Shown piece by piece: positions 1 to 10,544 of a DNA stretch of 64,000 bases (positions are counted from its first letter, which is position 1; each line of letters starts with the position of its first letter). Below the pieces are notes generated by a model. That model was not told the DNA's origin and ran no database searches. It was given only the letters and a program-made list of their open reading frames with translations. The DNA comes from Streptomyces tendae (GTDB lineage Bacteria > Actinomycetota > Actinomycetes > Streptomycetales > Streptomycetaceae). Location of the stretch: contig NZ_BMUY01000011.1 of assembly GCF_014650435.1 (NCBI RefSeq), forward strand, positions 1 through 64,000, written 5' to 3'. Both the position numbers and the translations under genes were made by a program.

Positions 1-1
1 A

Positions 2-163
2 CCACCCCTCACCACCGTCCGCCAACCCATCGAAGCCATGGGACGCGCCGCCGTCGACCTCCTCTGCGCCCAGATCCAGGGCACCGAAGTCCCGCACAGG
101 GAGCTGCTCTTCGAACCGGAACTCGTCGTCCGCGGCTCCACCGCACAGGTTTCCGCCCGATAA
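2..163 (+). CDS. LacI-family transcriptional regulator, C-terminal end (partial)
   Basis: Only the last 53 codons are inside the window; the start lies to the left. The reading frame ends in TAA at 161-163. The visible peptide carries a TTVRQP run followed by an IEAMGRAAVDLL helix and the closing strand ELVVRGST, which is the usual end of the periplasmic-binding-protein-like effector domain of LacI/GalR regulators. Its target and ligand cannot be told from this fragment. It is followed by an AT-richer gap of about 180 bp before the next gene on the same strand. Confidence 0.8.
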   Translation, partial: PPLTTVRQPIEAMGRAAVDLLCAQIQGTEVPHRELLFEPELVVRGSTAQVSAR

Positions 164-344
164 GAGGCCGCAGTATCTACGTTCCGCTGTCAAATAATTA
201 CAGAATTTACGCGAGATACTGCGTTCACTTGTTTATGGTACTTGCGGGTCGCCGCTGAGCCCGGCCGCTCCGGGGGTACCGCCGTCGCCGGTCGTTCCGC
301 GGCAGGGCAGAATCAGGACAGGAGCCCTTGGGAGGAGGCGACGC

Positions 345-2126
345 GTGCGGGAACGGCCGTGGCTGGGCGGGCTGCGCCGCCCTCCGAATCCCCTCGTGAG
401 CGGACAGCGGGCGGCGCGCGGCGCGCTGCGGTCGATGTCCGAGGCGCTGGGCGCGCGACGGCGGCTGGCCTGGCTGAACGCGGCGGACCTGAGCATCGGC
501 ACCACGCTCGACGTGCGGCGGACGGCGGAGGAGCTGGCCGGCTTCACCGTGCCCGAGCTGGCCGACGGCGCCGCGGTGGACCTGCTCGACTCGGTGCTGC
601 GCTTCCAGGACGGCGACCGGGCCACGGGAGGGGAGGCGCCGCGGCTGAGGGCCATGGCGGTCTCGGAGATCGAGGGTCTGAACCTGGCGCCGGATCCCGT
701 GGGCGAGCTGTCCGTGCACACCGCCGACCGGCTGGGGCAGCGGTGCCTGACCACCCGCCGGCCGGTGCTGGTGTCCCGGATGACGCGCGCGGACTTCGCC
801 GTGATCGCCCCCTCGCGCGAGTCGTCGGACATCATGCGCCGGGCGGGTGTCCACTCCTACCTGGCGGTGCCGCTGATCGCCCGTGGAGTGCTGCTGGGGC
901 TGGCCGACTTCGTCCGGGCCGGCCACCGTGCACCGTTCAACCGGACCGACGTGGCGCTCGCCATGGAGCTGGCGTCCAAGGCCGCCGTGTACATCGACAA
1001 CGCCCGGCTCTACGGGCGCGAGCGCGACCACGTGGTCACCCTGCAGCGGGCGCTGCTCCCCCGGTCCAGCCCGAGCACCCCCGGCCTGGACGTGTCCTCG
1101 TGCTACGACCCGGCCGCCGATCCGGCCGCCGTGGGCGGCGACTGGTTCGACGTGGTCGCACTGCCCAGCGGGCGTACCGCGCTGATGGTGGGCGACGTCA
1201 TGGGGCGCGGTCTGGCGGCCGCCGCGACCATGGGGCGGCTGCGCACGGTGGCCCGGACCCTGATGGCGCTGGACATCGCGCCCGAGCGGCTGCTGGCCCG
1301 GCTGGACCTGGCCGCCCGCGACCTGGAGGAGGACCAGGTCGCCACCTGCCTGTGCGCGGTCTACGACCCGTACGGCGGCACCTTCCGCATCGCCAGCGCC
1401 GGGCACCCGCCACCGCTGCTGACCGGCCCCGACGGAACCGTCTCGTTCCTGGAGGTGCCCGCGGGGGCGCCACTGGGGACGGGGGTGATCCCGTACGACC
1501 CGGTCGAGCGGCCGGTGCCCGAGCGGAGCCGGCTGACGCTGTACACGGACGGGTTGATCAGGTCGCGCACGGCTGACCTGGGCACCCAGTTGGAGCGGCT
1601 GCGCGAGGCGCTCGGCGACGGTCTGCCCGAGGACGCCGCCGCCTGCCGGGCGGTGGCCGAGCGGGTCGGCGACGACCGGTCGGACGACGCGATCGTGCTG
1701 GCCGCCTTCGCCCGGCCGCTCGGCCCCGACTGCGACGTGTACGTGCGGGCGCTGCCGCCGGACGGCAAGGCCGCCGGGCAGGCCCGGGCGGCGGTGCGGG
1801 AGCAGTTGGAGCGGTGGGGGCTCCAGGAGCTGGTCGACACCACGGAGCTGGTGGTCAGCGAGCTGGTCGGCAATGCGCTGCGGTACGGGAACGCCCCCGG
1901 CGAGCTGCGGTTGCTGCGGCACGAGCGGCTGTCCGTGGAGGTCTCCGACTCCGGTCCCGACCTGCCGCAGATCCAGCACGCGGACGTGAGCGACGAGAGC
2001 GGGCGCGGGCTGCAGCTGATCAACATGATGTGCCGACGCTGGGGCTCGTGCCGCACGCCCGGCGGGAAGGTCGTCTGGGCCGAGCAGGACCTGCCGCTGC
2101 GGGCCGCGGCACCCGGCCCGCACTAG
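345..2126 (+). CDS. GAF / PP2C (SpoIIE-type) phosphatase with C-terminal HATPase domain
   Basis: 593 residues from GTG 345, chosen because GGAGGAGG at 331-338 sits 6 bp upstream. Domains in order: a GAF-like sensor (about residues 40-215), a SpoIIE-type PP2C phosphatase (about 230-455) with metal-binding motifs GGDWFD (near 264) and GDVMGRG (near 282), and a GHKL ATPase/anti-sigma kinase-like domain (about 465-585) with ELVGNALRYGN and a DSGPD motif. This architecture is common in Streptomyces and normally acts in partner-switching control of sigma factors, dephosphorylating anti-anti-sigma factors in the cytoplasm. No anti-sigma or STAS gene is adjacent, so its partner is unknown. Confidence 0.9.
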   Translation: MRERPWLGGLRRPPNPLVSGQRAARGALRSMSEALGARRRLAWLNAADLSIGTTLDVRRTAEELAGFTVPELADGAAVDLLDSVLRFQDGDRATGGEAPRLRAMAVSEIEGLNLAPDPVGELSVHTADRLGQRCLTTRRPVLVSRMTRADFAVIAPSRESSDIMRRAGVHSYLAVPLIARGVLLGLADFVRAGHRAPFNRTDVALAMELASKAAVYIDNARLYGRERDHVVTLQRALLPRSSPSTPGLDVSSCYDPAADPAAVGGDWFDVVALPSGRTALMVGDVMGRGLAAAATMGRLRTVARTLMALDIAPERLLARLDLAARDLEEDQVATCLCAVYDPYGGTFRIASAGHPPPLLTGPDGTVSFLEVPAGAPLGTGVIPYDPVERPVPERSRLTLYTDGLIRSRTADLGTQLERLREALGDGLPEDAAACRAVAERVGDDRSDDAIVLAAFARPLGPDCDVYVRALPPDGKAAGQARAAVREQLERWGLQELVDTTELVVSELVGNALRYGNAPGELRLLRHERLSVEVSDSGPDLPQIQHADVSDESGRGLQLINMMCRRWGSCRTPGGKVVWAEQDLPLRAAAPGPH

Positions 2127-2164
2127 GAGGCGCCCGGCCCGCCCCGGATGCCGCGCGGCCCGCC

Positions 2165-4045
2165 CTACGCGGCCTTGTCCAGGGCCGGGCGTTCGAACTG
2201 GGTGCGGTGCAGCTCGGCGTAGCGGCCGTCGGCGGCGAGGAGCTCCTCGTGGGTGCCGCTCTCCACGATGCGGCCCGCCTCGACCACCAGGATGCGGTCG
2301 GCCGCCCGGACCGTGGACAGCCGGTGCGCGATGACCACGGCCGTCCTGCCCTGGAGGGCTTCGGTGAGGGCTTCCTGGACGGCCGCCTCGGAGGTGTTGT
2401 CGAGGTGGGCGGTGGCCTCGTCGAGGATGACGACGCGCTGGCGGGCCAGCAGCAGCCGGGCGATGGTCATGCGCTGGCGTTCGCCGCCGGAGAGCCGGTA
2501 GCCGCGCTCGCCGACCACGGTGTCGAGCCCGTCCGGCAGGGACCGTACGAGGTCGGCCAGGCGGGCCCGGCGCAGCGCCTGCCACAGCTCGTCCTCGCCG
2601 GCGTCGGGCCGGGCGAGCAGCAGGTTGGCCCGGACGGTGTCGTGGAAGAGGTGGCCGTCCTGGGTGACCATGCCGACGGTGTCGCGCAGTGACCGCGCGC
2701 TCAGCTCGCGCACGTCGACGCCGCCGACGCGGACGGTGCCGCCGTCGGTGTCGTACAGGCGCGGCAGCAGTTGGGCGATGGTGGACTTGCCGGCGCCGGA
2801 CGAGCCGACGAGGGCGATCGTCTGGCCGGGTTCGGCGCGGAAGGAGAGGCCGTGCAGGACCTCTTCGCCGCCGCGGGTGTCCAGGGAGGCGACCTCTTCG
2901 AGGGAGGCCAGGGAGACCTTGTCGGCGGACGGGTAGCCGAAGCGGACGTCGTCGAACTCGACGGCGACCGGGCCGTCGGGGACGGGGCGGGCGTCGGTCT
3001 TCTCGTCGATGAGCGGGGTCAGGTCGAGGACCTCGAAGACCCGCTCGAAGCTGACGAGGGCGCTCATGACCTCGACGCGGGCCCCGGCGAGCGCGGTGAG
3101 CGGCGCGTACAGGCGGGTCAGCAGCAGAGCCAGCGCGACGACGGCGCCCGCGTCCAGGGTGCCGCGCAGGGCGAAGAAGCCGCCGAGGCCGTAGACGAGG
3201 GCGAGGGCGAGCGCGGAGACCAGGGTGAGCGCGGTGATGAAGGCGGCCTGGGCGGTGGCGGTGCGCACACCGATGTCGGCGACGCGGCGGGCGCGGTCGG
3301 CGAATTCGGCGGACTCCTCCTCGGGGCGGCCGAACAGTTTGATCAGGGTGGCGCCGGGCGCCGAGAAGCGTTCGGTCATGCGGGTGCCCATGGCGGCGTT
3401 GAGGGCGGCGGCCTCGCGCTGCATCCGGGCCATGCGGCGGCCCATCCGCCGCGCCGGGAGCACGAACACCGGGAGCAGTACCAGGGCGAGCAGGGTGATC
3501 TGCCAGGACAGGGTCAGCATGACGGCGAGGGTGAGCAGCAGGGTGACCACGTTGCTGACCACGCCGGACAGGGTGTTGCTGAAGGCGCGCTGGGCGCCGA
3601 TGACGTCGTTGTTGAGACGGGAGACGAGCGCTCCCGTACGAGTACGTGTGAAGAACGCGACCGGCATGCGCTGCACATGATCGAACACGGCCGTCCGCAG
3701 ATCGAGGATGAGTCCCTCCCCGAGCGTCGCCGAGAGCCTGCGGGAGAGGATGCCGAGCACCGCCTCGGCGACCGCGATGAGCGCGATGAGCAGGGCGAGG
3801 CGCACGACCGTGCCCTCGTCGCCGTCCGACACGATCGCGTCGACGACCTTTCCGGCCAGGACGGGGGTGGCGACGGCGAGCAGTGCGGTCGCCACCCCGA
3901 GCAGCAGGAAGCGGACGATGCGGCGGCGGTGCGGGCGGGCGAACGCGCCGATGCGGCGCAGCGTGGCACGGGCGAAGGGACGGCGCTCGTCTTTGGCGTG
4001 CATGACGCTGTACAGCTGCGTCCACGCCGTGGTCTCCATACTCAT
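2165..4045 (-). CDS. ABC transporter, fused permease and ATP-binding domains
   Basis: 626 residues from ATG at 4043-4045 (MSMETTAW). The frame is open further upstream, but that part overlaps the divergent gene region and lacks conservation cues. The N-terminal half (to about residue 335) is a six-helix exporter transmembrane domain; the C-terminal half is the nucleotide-binding domain with Walker A GSSGAGKST (about 413-421), signature LSGGERQR (near 515) and Walker B VVILDEATAHLD (near 540). The order TMD-NBD marks it as an exporter half-transporter of the MsbA/LmrA-like group, functioning as a dimer. It is convergent with the phosphatase gene and divergent from the membrane protein at 4154. 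Substrate unknown. Confidence 0.92.
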   Translation of the reverse strand: MSMETTAWTQLYSVMHAKDERRPFARATLRRIGAFARPHRRRIVRFLLLGVATALLAVATPVLAGKVVDAIVSDGDEGTVVRLALLIALIAVAEAVLGILSRRLSATLGEGLILDLRTAVFDHVQRMPVAFFTRTRTGALVSRLNNDVIGAQRAFSNTLSGVVSNVVTLLLTLAVMLTLSWQITLLALVLLPVFVLPARRMGRRMARMQREAAALNAAMGTRMTERFSAPGATLIKLFGRPEEESAEFADRARRVADIGVRTATAQAAFITALTLVSALALALVYGLGGFFALRGTLDAGAVVALALLLTRLYAPLTALAGARVEVMSALVSFERVFEVLDLTPLIDEKTDARPVPDGPVAVEFDDVRFGYPSADKVSLASLEEVASLDTRGGEEVLHGLSFRAEPGQTIALVGSSGAGKSTIAQLLPRLYDTDGGTVRVGGVDVRELSARSLRDTVGMVTQDGHLFHDTVRANLLLARPDAGEDELWQALRRARLADLVRSLPDGLDTVVGERGYRLSGGERQRMTIARLLLARQRVVILDEATAHLDNTSEAAVQEALTEALQGRTAVVIAHRLSTVRAADRILVVEAGRIVESGTHEELLAADGRYAELHRTQFERPALDKAA

Positions 4046-4153
4046 GCGGGTGACGGTAGGACCTCGACCAACCTTGAGGTCAAGGCGGCGCCGCCCGCGG
4101 TCCGTAAGACCGTGTCCGCGCGTCGGCCACCCGTAGTTGGCGCGTCTGGGGGA

Positions 4154-5134
4154 ATGTCTTGTGCTGTGACGACAGCGCTTCGAGTCCCCGAGAAGCCACT
4201 CCTGCACCGCGTCCCGGTCCGCCGGGCCCTGTGCGTGCTTCCGCTGCTCCTGGTGGGCGTGGTCGCGGTCCGGCACCGGTCCGTGCTGGCGGACGGCTTC
4301 GGCCATCTCGCCACGGCGCGCTGGCCCTGGCTGCTGGCCGCGGCCGGCGCGACCTGTCTGACCTGGGTCGCCGCTGCCTGCACCCGGCAGGGCGCGGTGG
4401 TGGAGCGGCTGCCCCGGCGGCGGTTGCTGGCCACCCAGTTCGCGGCCGGCGCGGCCAACCACCTGCTGCCGACGGGGCTGGGCGCGAGCGCGGTGAACCT
4501 GCGGTTCATGACGGTGTGCGGGCTGCCGCTGGCCCGTTCCTCGGCCGCGCTGGCGCTGTACCTGCTGGCGGAGAGCGTCGGCCGCCTCGCCCTGCTGGGC
4601 GCCCTGCTGATCGCGTTCCCGGGCGCGCTGCGGCTGGGCACGCTGCTGCCCGAGGGGGCGGTGGGTCCGCTACTGGTGGTCGCGGGCGCGGTCCCGGTCG
4701 TGGCGGCGGCGCTGCTGGCGCTGCTGCCCCGGCTGCGCGGTGCGCTGGTCTCCTTCCTGCGGACGGCGCTGGGCGAGGCCCGCTCGGTGCACGCCCGGCC
4801 GGCTCGCGCGCTGGCTCTGTGGGGCGGTGCGCTGGCCTTCCCCGCGTTGCAGACCTCGGCGCTGGTACTGGTGGGCCGGTCGCTGGGACTGCCGGTGCCG
4901 GTCGGGCACATGGCGGTGGCGTACCTGGCGGCGACGGTGGCGGTGGCGCTGGTGCCCACGCCGGGCGGCATCGGCTCGGTCGAGGCGGCGCTGGTCGTGG
5001 CGCTGGTGGCGGCGGGCGGGCCGGCGGCCGTGGCCACGGCGGTGGCCCTGGCGTTCAGGCTGCTGACGGTGTGGCTGCCGCTGCTGCCGGGGGCGCTGAC
5101 GCTGGCGGCGCTGGTGCGGGCGCGGGTGATCTGA
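4154..5134 (+). CDS. Lysylphosphatidylglycerol synthase TM-domain / UPF0104-type membrane protein
   Basis: 326 residues if ATG 4154 is used; an in-frame GTG at 4166 (MTTALRVPE) may be the real start because GGGGGA at 4148-4153 touches the ATG and lies 12 bp from the GTG. The protein is almost wholly hydrophobic, with about eight membrane segments and the family signatures LPTGLGASAVN (loop after segment 3) and PTPGGIGSVEAAL near the C-terminus, matching PF03706 (LPG_synthase_TM). Members without the catalytic domain are integral membrane proteins proposed to move lipids. It stands alone, divergent from the ABC exporter with only 108 bp between starts. Confidence 0.8.
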   Translation: MSCAVTTALRVPEKPLLHRVPVRRALCVLPLLLVGVVAVRHRSVLADGFGHLATARWPWLLAAAGATCLTWVAAACTRQGAVVERLPRRRLLATQFAAGAANHLLPTGLGASAVNLRFMTVCGLPLARSSAALALYLLAESVGRLALLGALLIAFPGALRLGTLLPEGAVGPLLVVAGAVPVVAAALLALLPRLRGALVSFLRTALGEARSVHARPARALALWGGALAFPALQTSALVLVGRSLGLPVPVGHMAVAYLAATVAVALVPTPGGIGSVEAALVVALVAAGGPAAVATAVALAFRLLTVWLPLLPGALTLAALVRARVI

Positions 5135-5153
5135 GGGCCCCCGGGCCGGAGGG

Positions 5154-6395
5154 TCAGGCGACGGTGACGTGCACCGGTCCGCCGTCGGGATCGACCAGGT
5201 GCGTCCAGCGTGCCGTCAGGGTCAGCGGGCGGTGCGGGACGGCGGTGGTGCGGCGGCACCGCTCGCGGTGCAGGGGGCGGCCGTCCTGGGAGACGTACAG
5301 GACGGGGCGGGGCAGCGGGAGCGCCGTGCGCAGGAGGTACGGGAAGCGGTCTGCCGGAGCGACGCGGTTCGGGGAGATGCGCAGCAGGGGCGGATCGGCG
5401 ACCAGGGGGACGCCGCCGGGCCGGTCCGGGTCCGTGGGGTCCCCTCCCGTGCCGTCCGTGAGCCAGTCGCGTACGGCGGCTGCGGCGTGGGCGCCCTCGC
5501 GGGCCGCCGTGGCGGCGCTCTCGACGGCGTGCAGGACGCTGCCGACCGCGAAGACGCCGGGCCGTGAGGTGCGCAGGGCGCCGTCCACGGCGGGACCGCG
5601 GGTTCCCGGGTCCAGGGTCAGTCCGCCGCGTCGGGCGAGTTCGTGCTCGGGCACGAAGTCGCCGGTGAACACGACGGTGTCGCAGGGCAGCGTGGTGGTG
5701 CGGCCGTCGCGGTGGCGTACCCGCACGCCCGACAGGCGGCCGCGGCCGAGGAGTTCGGTGACCGTGGTGCCGGTGAGCACCGGGGTGCGGTGCCGCAGTC
5801 GCGCGTGCAGCGTCCGTGCGGGGGCGGCGGGGGCCCGGGGCAGCTCCGTGACCAGTGCGACCACCTGGGCTCCGGCCGTCCGTACGGTGTCGGCGGCGGC
5901 GTGGGAGACGGCCTCGGCACCGACGATCACCGCCCGGGTGCCGATGTCCTGCCCGTACAGGTGGACCGCCTGCTGGAGTTCGCCGGTGGTGTAGACGCCG
6001 GCGGGCCGGGTGCCGGGGACGAGGCGGGCGGCGCGGGGGCGTTCGCGGGCGCCGGTGGCCAGGACGACCGCGCGGGCGGCGAGGATGCGCACGCCCTGGG
6101 GTCCGACGGTGCTGAGGGCGCGCGGGCCCGTCCAGTCGAGGGCGGTGACGCCGGTGCGCAGGTCGGCTCCGGCGTGGACGGCCGCGTCGGCGAGGAGCCG
6201 GGCGTAGGCGGGGCCGGTCAGCGCGTGCGGCCGGTTCCCGAAGCCCCGGTGCGCGCAGTGCCTGGGCACTCCCCCGGGTGACTGCTCGCGCTCCAGGACC
6301 TCGACGCGGGCGCCCGCCGTCGCCAGCAGGGAGGCGGCGGCGAGCCCGGCGGGGCCGGCACCCACCACCAGGACGTCGACGTGTCGACTTGTCAC
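5154..6395 (-). CDS. FAD/NAD(P)-dependent oxidoreductase of the glycerol operon
   Basis: 413 residues from GTG at 6395, overlapping the preceding stop by 4 bp (GTGA, 6392-6395). The N-terminus has a canonical FAD-binding VVGAGPAGLAAASLL motif; a second dinucleotide fold near residue 150 carries the variant GAEAVSHAAA. GVFAVGSVLHAVESAATAAREG near 300 is the usual second FAD-contact strand. The last ~90 residues form an extra beta-rich, Arg-rich tail. In several bacteria (Thermotoga type) a glycerol-3-phosphate dehydrogenase is encoded next to such an oxidoreductase and a small partner protein; by analogy this subunit may pass electrons from the gene 2 product. That role is inferred from position. 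Confidence 0.75.
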   Translation of the reverse strand: MTSRHVDVLVVGAGPAGLAAASLLATAGARVEVLEREQSPGGVPRHCAHRGFGNRPHALTGPAYARLLADAAVHAGADLRTGVTALDWTGPRALSTVGPQGVRILAARAVVLATGARERPRAARLVPGTRPAGVYTTGELQQAVHLYGQDIGTRAVIVGAEAVSHAAADTVRTAGAQVVALVTELPRAPAAPARTLHARLRHRTPVLTGTTVTELLGRGRLSGVRVRHRDGRTTTLPCDTVVFTGDFVPEHELARRGGLTLDPGTRGPAVDGALRTSRPGVFAVGSVLHAVESAATAAREGAHAAAAVRDWLTDGTGGDPTDPDRPGGVPLVADPPLLRISPNRVAPADRFPYLLRTALPLPRPVLYVSQDGRPLHRERCRRTTAVPHRPLTLTARWTHLVDPDGGPVHVTVA

Positions 6396-7791
6396 CGCTG
6401 CGCCTCCTCGAACAACGCGCGTACCGCCGCCCCGCAGTAGAAGCCCTGGCAGCGGCCAGCCCGGGCCCGGGTGCGGCGGCGCAGCCCGTCCAGGGAGCGG
6501 GGCGGGACCGGTCCGGCGAGCGCGTCGCGGATCTCGCCGCGCGAGACGCGTTCGCAGTGGCAGACCAGGGTGCCGTACTCCGGATCGGAGGCGACGAGGT
6601 CGGGCTGCTGGTGGGGGCGGGGGGAGCCCTCGCCGAGCCGGGGCATGCGGACCGGTTCGAGCGGGCGCCGGGGGCCGAGGTCGAGGCCGGTGCCGGCGAG
6701 CAGGCCGGTGACGTGCTCGGCGATGGCGAGGGAGGCGGTGAGGCCGGTGGAGCGGATGCCGCCGACGGTGACGTAGCCCTGGTGGGGGTGGGCGGCGATC
6801 CGGTAGTCGTCGTACTCGGTGGCGGCGCGCAGGCCCGCGTAGACGGCGGTGACCTCCTCCTCCAGCAGGGCGGGGAGGATGCGGCGGCCCTGTTCGCGCA
6901 GTCGGCGCAGGCCCTCGGCGGTGGTGCCGGTGTCGCGTTTGTCGTCCAGGTCCTCGGCGGTGGGGCCGAGCAGCACGTTGCCGTAGACGGTGGGGGCGAC
7001 CAGGACGCCCTTGCCCAGGGCGGTGGGGACGGGCAGGAGGATGTGGTTGACGAGGGCGCGGGCGAACGTGTCGTGGACGAGAAGCTGGCCCCGGCGCGGG
7101 GTGACGGTGAAGTCGTCGTGGCCGAGGCTCCGGTCGAGGGTGTCGGCGTGCAGTCCGGCGGCGTTGACGAGCCGTCGGGCACGCAGCGTGCCGCGCGGGG
7201 TGCCGAGGCGGTGGACGCCGTCCGCGTGACCGGCGTGTGCGACGGGCGAGTCGAGGTGGAGGTCGACGCCTGCGCGGACCGCCTGAGTGGCGTAGGCGAG
7301 GGTGGTCGTCCACGGGCAGATGATGCTCTCGCCGGGTACGTGCAGGGCGCCGAGCGCGCCGGGGCCGAGGTGGGGTTCGCGGGCGTACAGCTCGGCGGGG
7401 CCGAGGAGGCGGGCGTCGTGGTACTCGTTGCGGCGGGCCTTCTCGGCGAGGCGGGGCAGCGCCGCGAGCTGCTCCTCGTCCCAGGCGACGAGCAGGGCGC
7501 CGACGCGTTCGAGGGGGATGCCCGACTCGGCGGCGTAGGCGGCCAGGTCGCGGGCGCCCTCGCGCACGAGCCGGGCCTCCAGCGAGCCGGGCACGGCGTC
7601 GAACCCGGTGTGCAGGATGGCGGTGTTGGCCTTGGAGGTGCCCTGTCCGACGTCGTCCTGCGCCTCGACGAGGGCGATGCGCAGCTCCGGGTGGTGGGCG
7701 AGCCGCCGGGCGATCGCGCACCCGACGACCCCGGCGCCGACGACCGCCACGTCGTAGGGCTCGACGGGCAGCGCGCCCGACACGGTGACGG

Positions 7792-7795
<4 letters not shown>
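6392..7795 (-). CDS. Glycerol-3-phosphate dehydrogenase-like FAD oxidoreductase with C-terminal BFD-type [2Fe-2S] domain
   Basis: 467 residues from ATG 7795, which overlaps the kinase stop (ATGA, 7792-7795). An N-terminal DAO fold starts with the FAD motif DVAVVGAGVVGCAIARRL, followed by the SKANTAILHTGFDA stretch typical of this branch. The C-terminal ~75 residues contain CxC (CHCERVS) and Cx4C (CQGFYC), the four cysteines of a BFD-like [2Fe-2S] domain found in GlpA-type proteins. Expected reaction: oxidation of sn-glycerol 3-phosphate to dihydroxyacetone phosphate with electrons leaving through the Fe-S centre. It is the middle gene of a translationally coupled operon between the kinase and another flavoprotein. 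Confidence 0.85.
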
Positions 7796-9231
<1,436 letters not shown>

Positions 9232-9312
9232 CCACACCTCCCGGCTCCCGCGCCGACGGTCTCGGCGATCACTGCGCGCCAGCCTGCCTGCGCGGACACA
9301 CCGCGTCAAGGG

Positions 9313-9329
9313 TGACTGACGGTCAGTCA
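9313..9329. promoter_or_regulatory. Perfect 17-bp palindrome, TetR-type operator candidate
   Basis: TGACTGAC-G-GTCAGTCA, two perfect 8-bp arms around one base, about 85 bp upstream of the glycerol operon start codon and in the same intergenic region as the divergent gene at 9501. The form is typical of TetR-family operators. No regulator gene is adjacent, so a distant regulator must be assumed. Confidence 0.55.
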
Positions 9330-9373
9330 GTTCACCCTGGTGGCAACGGTTTTGCGCCGGTGCCGCGAAAGCG

Positions 9374-9402
9374 GACAGAGGCGGAACCTCCGCCTCTATA
9401 GT
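9374..9402 (+). promoter_or_regulatory. Candidate promoter with hairpin between the boxes
   Basis: TATAGT at 9397-9402 is a good -10 box; GACAGA at 9374-9379 lies 17 bp upstream as a weak -35. An 8-bp inverted repeat, GAGGCGGA (9378-9385) and TCCGCCTC (9389-9396) with a 3-nt loop, fills the spacer and could be an operator. It would drive the gene at 9501. Confidence 0.4.
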
Positions 9403-9500
9403 GTGCGCCGACCGCTCGACCACCGCACCACCGCCCCCGGGGAGGGCTGTTTGTCACGCCATGCTGCCGTACGGTCCGTTCCGCTCGCCGCAGCGGACGT

Positions 9501-10514
9501 GTGATGGCCAGAGACGGCGCACAGCCCGCCTACGACCCCGCCGGCCACGACACCGCGCTGCGCTCCGCCCTCCAGGAGGTGCGGGCCGGTCGCTGGATGT
9601 CGATGCGCATCCTGCTGGAGCAGACCGGTTCCTGGTCGCAGTGGACGCGCCGCACCCAGGTGCTGGCCGCCTCGGCGGCCGGTACGGACGTGGTGCGGGC
9701 CTGGCTCGCGGAGGAGCCGCACAGCGTGGCCGCCGCGGTGATGCACGCCCGGGTGGTCGTGGAGCGGGCGCTGCGGGCCCACCGCGAGGACCATCCACGC
9801 ACACGCGAACTGTGGCTGCAGGCCTGGCACGCCTGCGACGCGGCGACGCGGGCCGCGCCCCACGACCCGGTGCCGTGGGTGTGTCTGCTGGCGCTGGCCC
9901 GGCTGGACGAGGGGCAGCGCTGGGAGGAGCACCGGATGGCGCCGCCGGAGCCGATGCTGCCGCCGGGGCCGTGGGGGCTGCTCGCCGAGGCCGGCAAGCG
10001 CGACCCGTACAACCGGGAGGCCCACCACCGCATGCTGCAGTTCCTGTATCCGTACGGCGGCTCCGAACGCCTGGCCCGGGCGGCCGGGTTCGCGCACTGG
10101 GCGGCCGGTTCGGCACCGCCCGGATCGGCGCTGCACGTGCTGCCGCTGTACGTGCGGGTGGAGCGCTACCGCCGTTCGGGCGCGCGGGAGGCGGCGCTGG
10201 ACCTGCACTGGGTTGCGGAGGACGCCGCCCGCGAGGCGGGGCAGGCGTTCGACTCCTGGTTCACGCTCTCCCCGCTGGACGATCGGTCCCTGCCGGACCT
10301 GAACCACCTGGCCCACGCGTTGTGGGGCGCCCTCCGGTTCCGGGAGGCGAACCAGGTGTTCGACGCGCTCGGCCCCTACTGGACACCGCTGCCCTGGGCC
10401 TGCCGGGCCCCGGGCGACGGCTCCGCCGTGCGGGCCGTGGAGGTGTTCCTCCAGGCCCGCACTCGCAGCCGTTCGGCCGCCCGTGGCCGCGGCCACGGCC
10501 GACGGCGCCCCTGA
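9501..10514 (+). CDS. Hypothetical helical-repeat protein
   Basis: 337 residues from GTG 9501 (an in-frame ATG follows directly at 9504); no strong ribosome site precedes either. The sequence is Trp- and Ala-rich with repeated amphipathic helices (for example DVVRAWLAEEPHSVAAAVMHARVVVERALRA is one helix pair, given here only by type), consistent with a TPR-like or DUF4034-like alpha solenoid across residues 10-300, and an Arg-rich tail (RSRSAARGRGHGRRRP). No catalytic motif, signal peptide or membrane segment is visible. It lies 30 bp upstream of the permease gene and may be cotranscribed with it. Function unknown. Confidence 0.65.
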   Translation: MMARDGAQPAYDPAGHDTALRSALQEVRAGRWMSMRILLEQTGSWSQWTRRTQVLAASAAGTDVVRAWLAEEPHSVAAAVMHARVVVERALRAHREDHPRTRELWLQAWHACDAATRAAPHDPVPWVCLLALARLDEGQRWEEHRMAPPEPMLPPGPWGLLAEAGKRDPYNREAHHRMLQFLYPYGGSERLARAAGFAHWAAGSAPPGSALHVLPLYVRVERYRRSGAREAALDLHWVAEDAAREAGQAFDSWFTLSPLDDRSLPDLNHLAHALWGALRFREANQVFDALGPYWTPLPWACRAPGDGSAVRAVEVFLQARTRSRSAARGRGHGRRRP

Positions 10515-10544
10515 CCCCCCACCCTTCCGTCCCGGAGGTCCGCC

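Noticed and set aside
225..4025. 1266-codon minus-strand open frame over the phosphatase and exporter genes
   Set aside because: Low-complexity Arg/Pro/His-rich translation, no ribosome site, and it conflicts with two real genes.
2771..5134. Long plus-strand open frame of 787 codons
   Set aside because: Its first ~460 codons are antisense to the ABC transporter and have low-complexity composition; the real membrane-protein gene starts near 4154.
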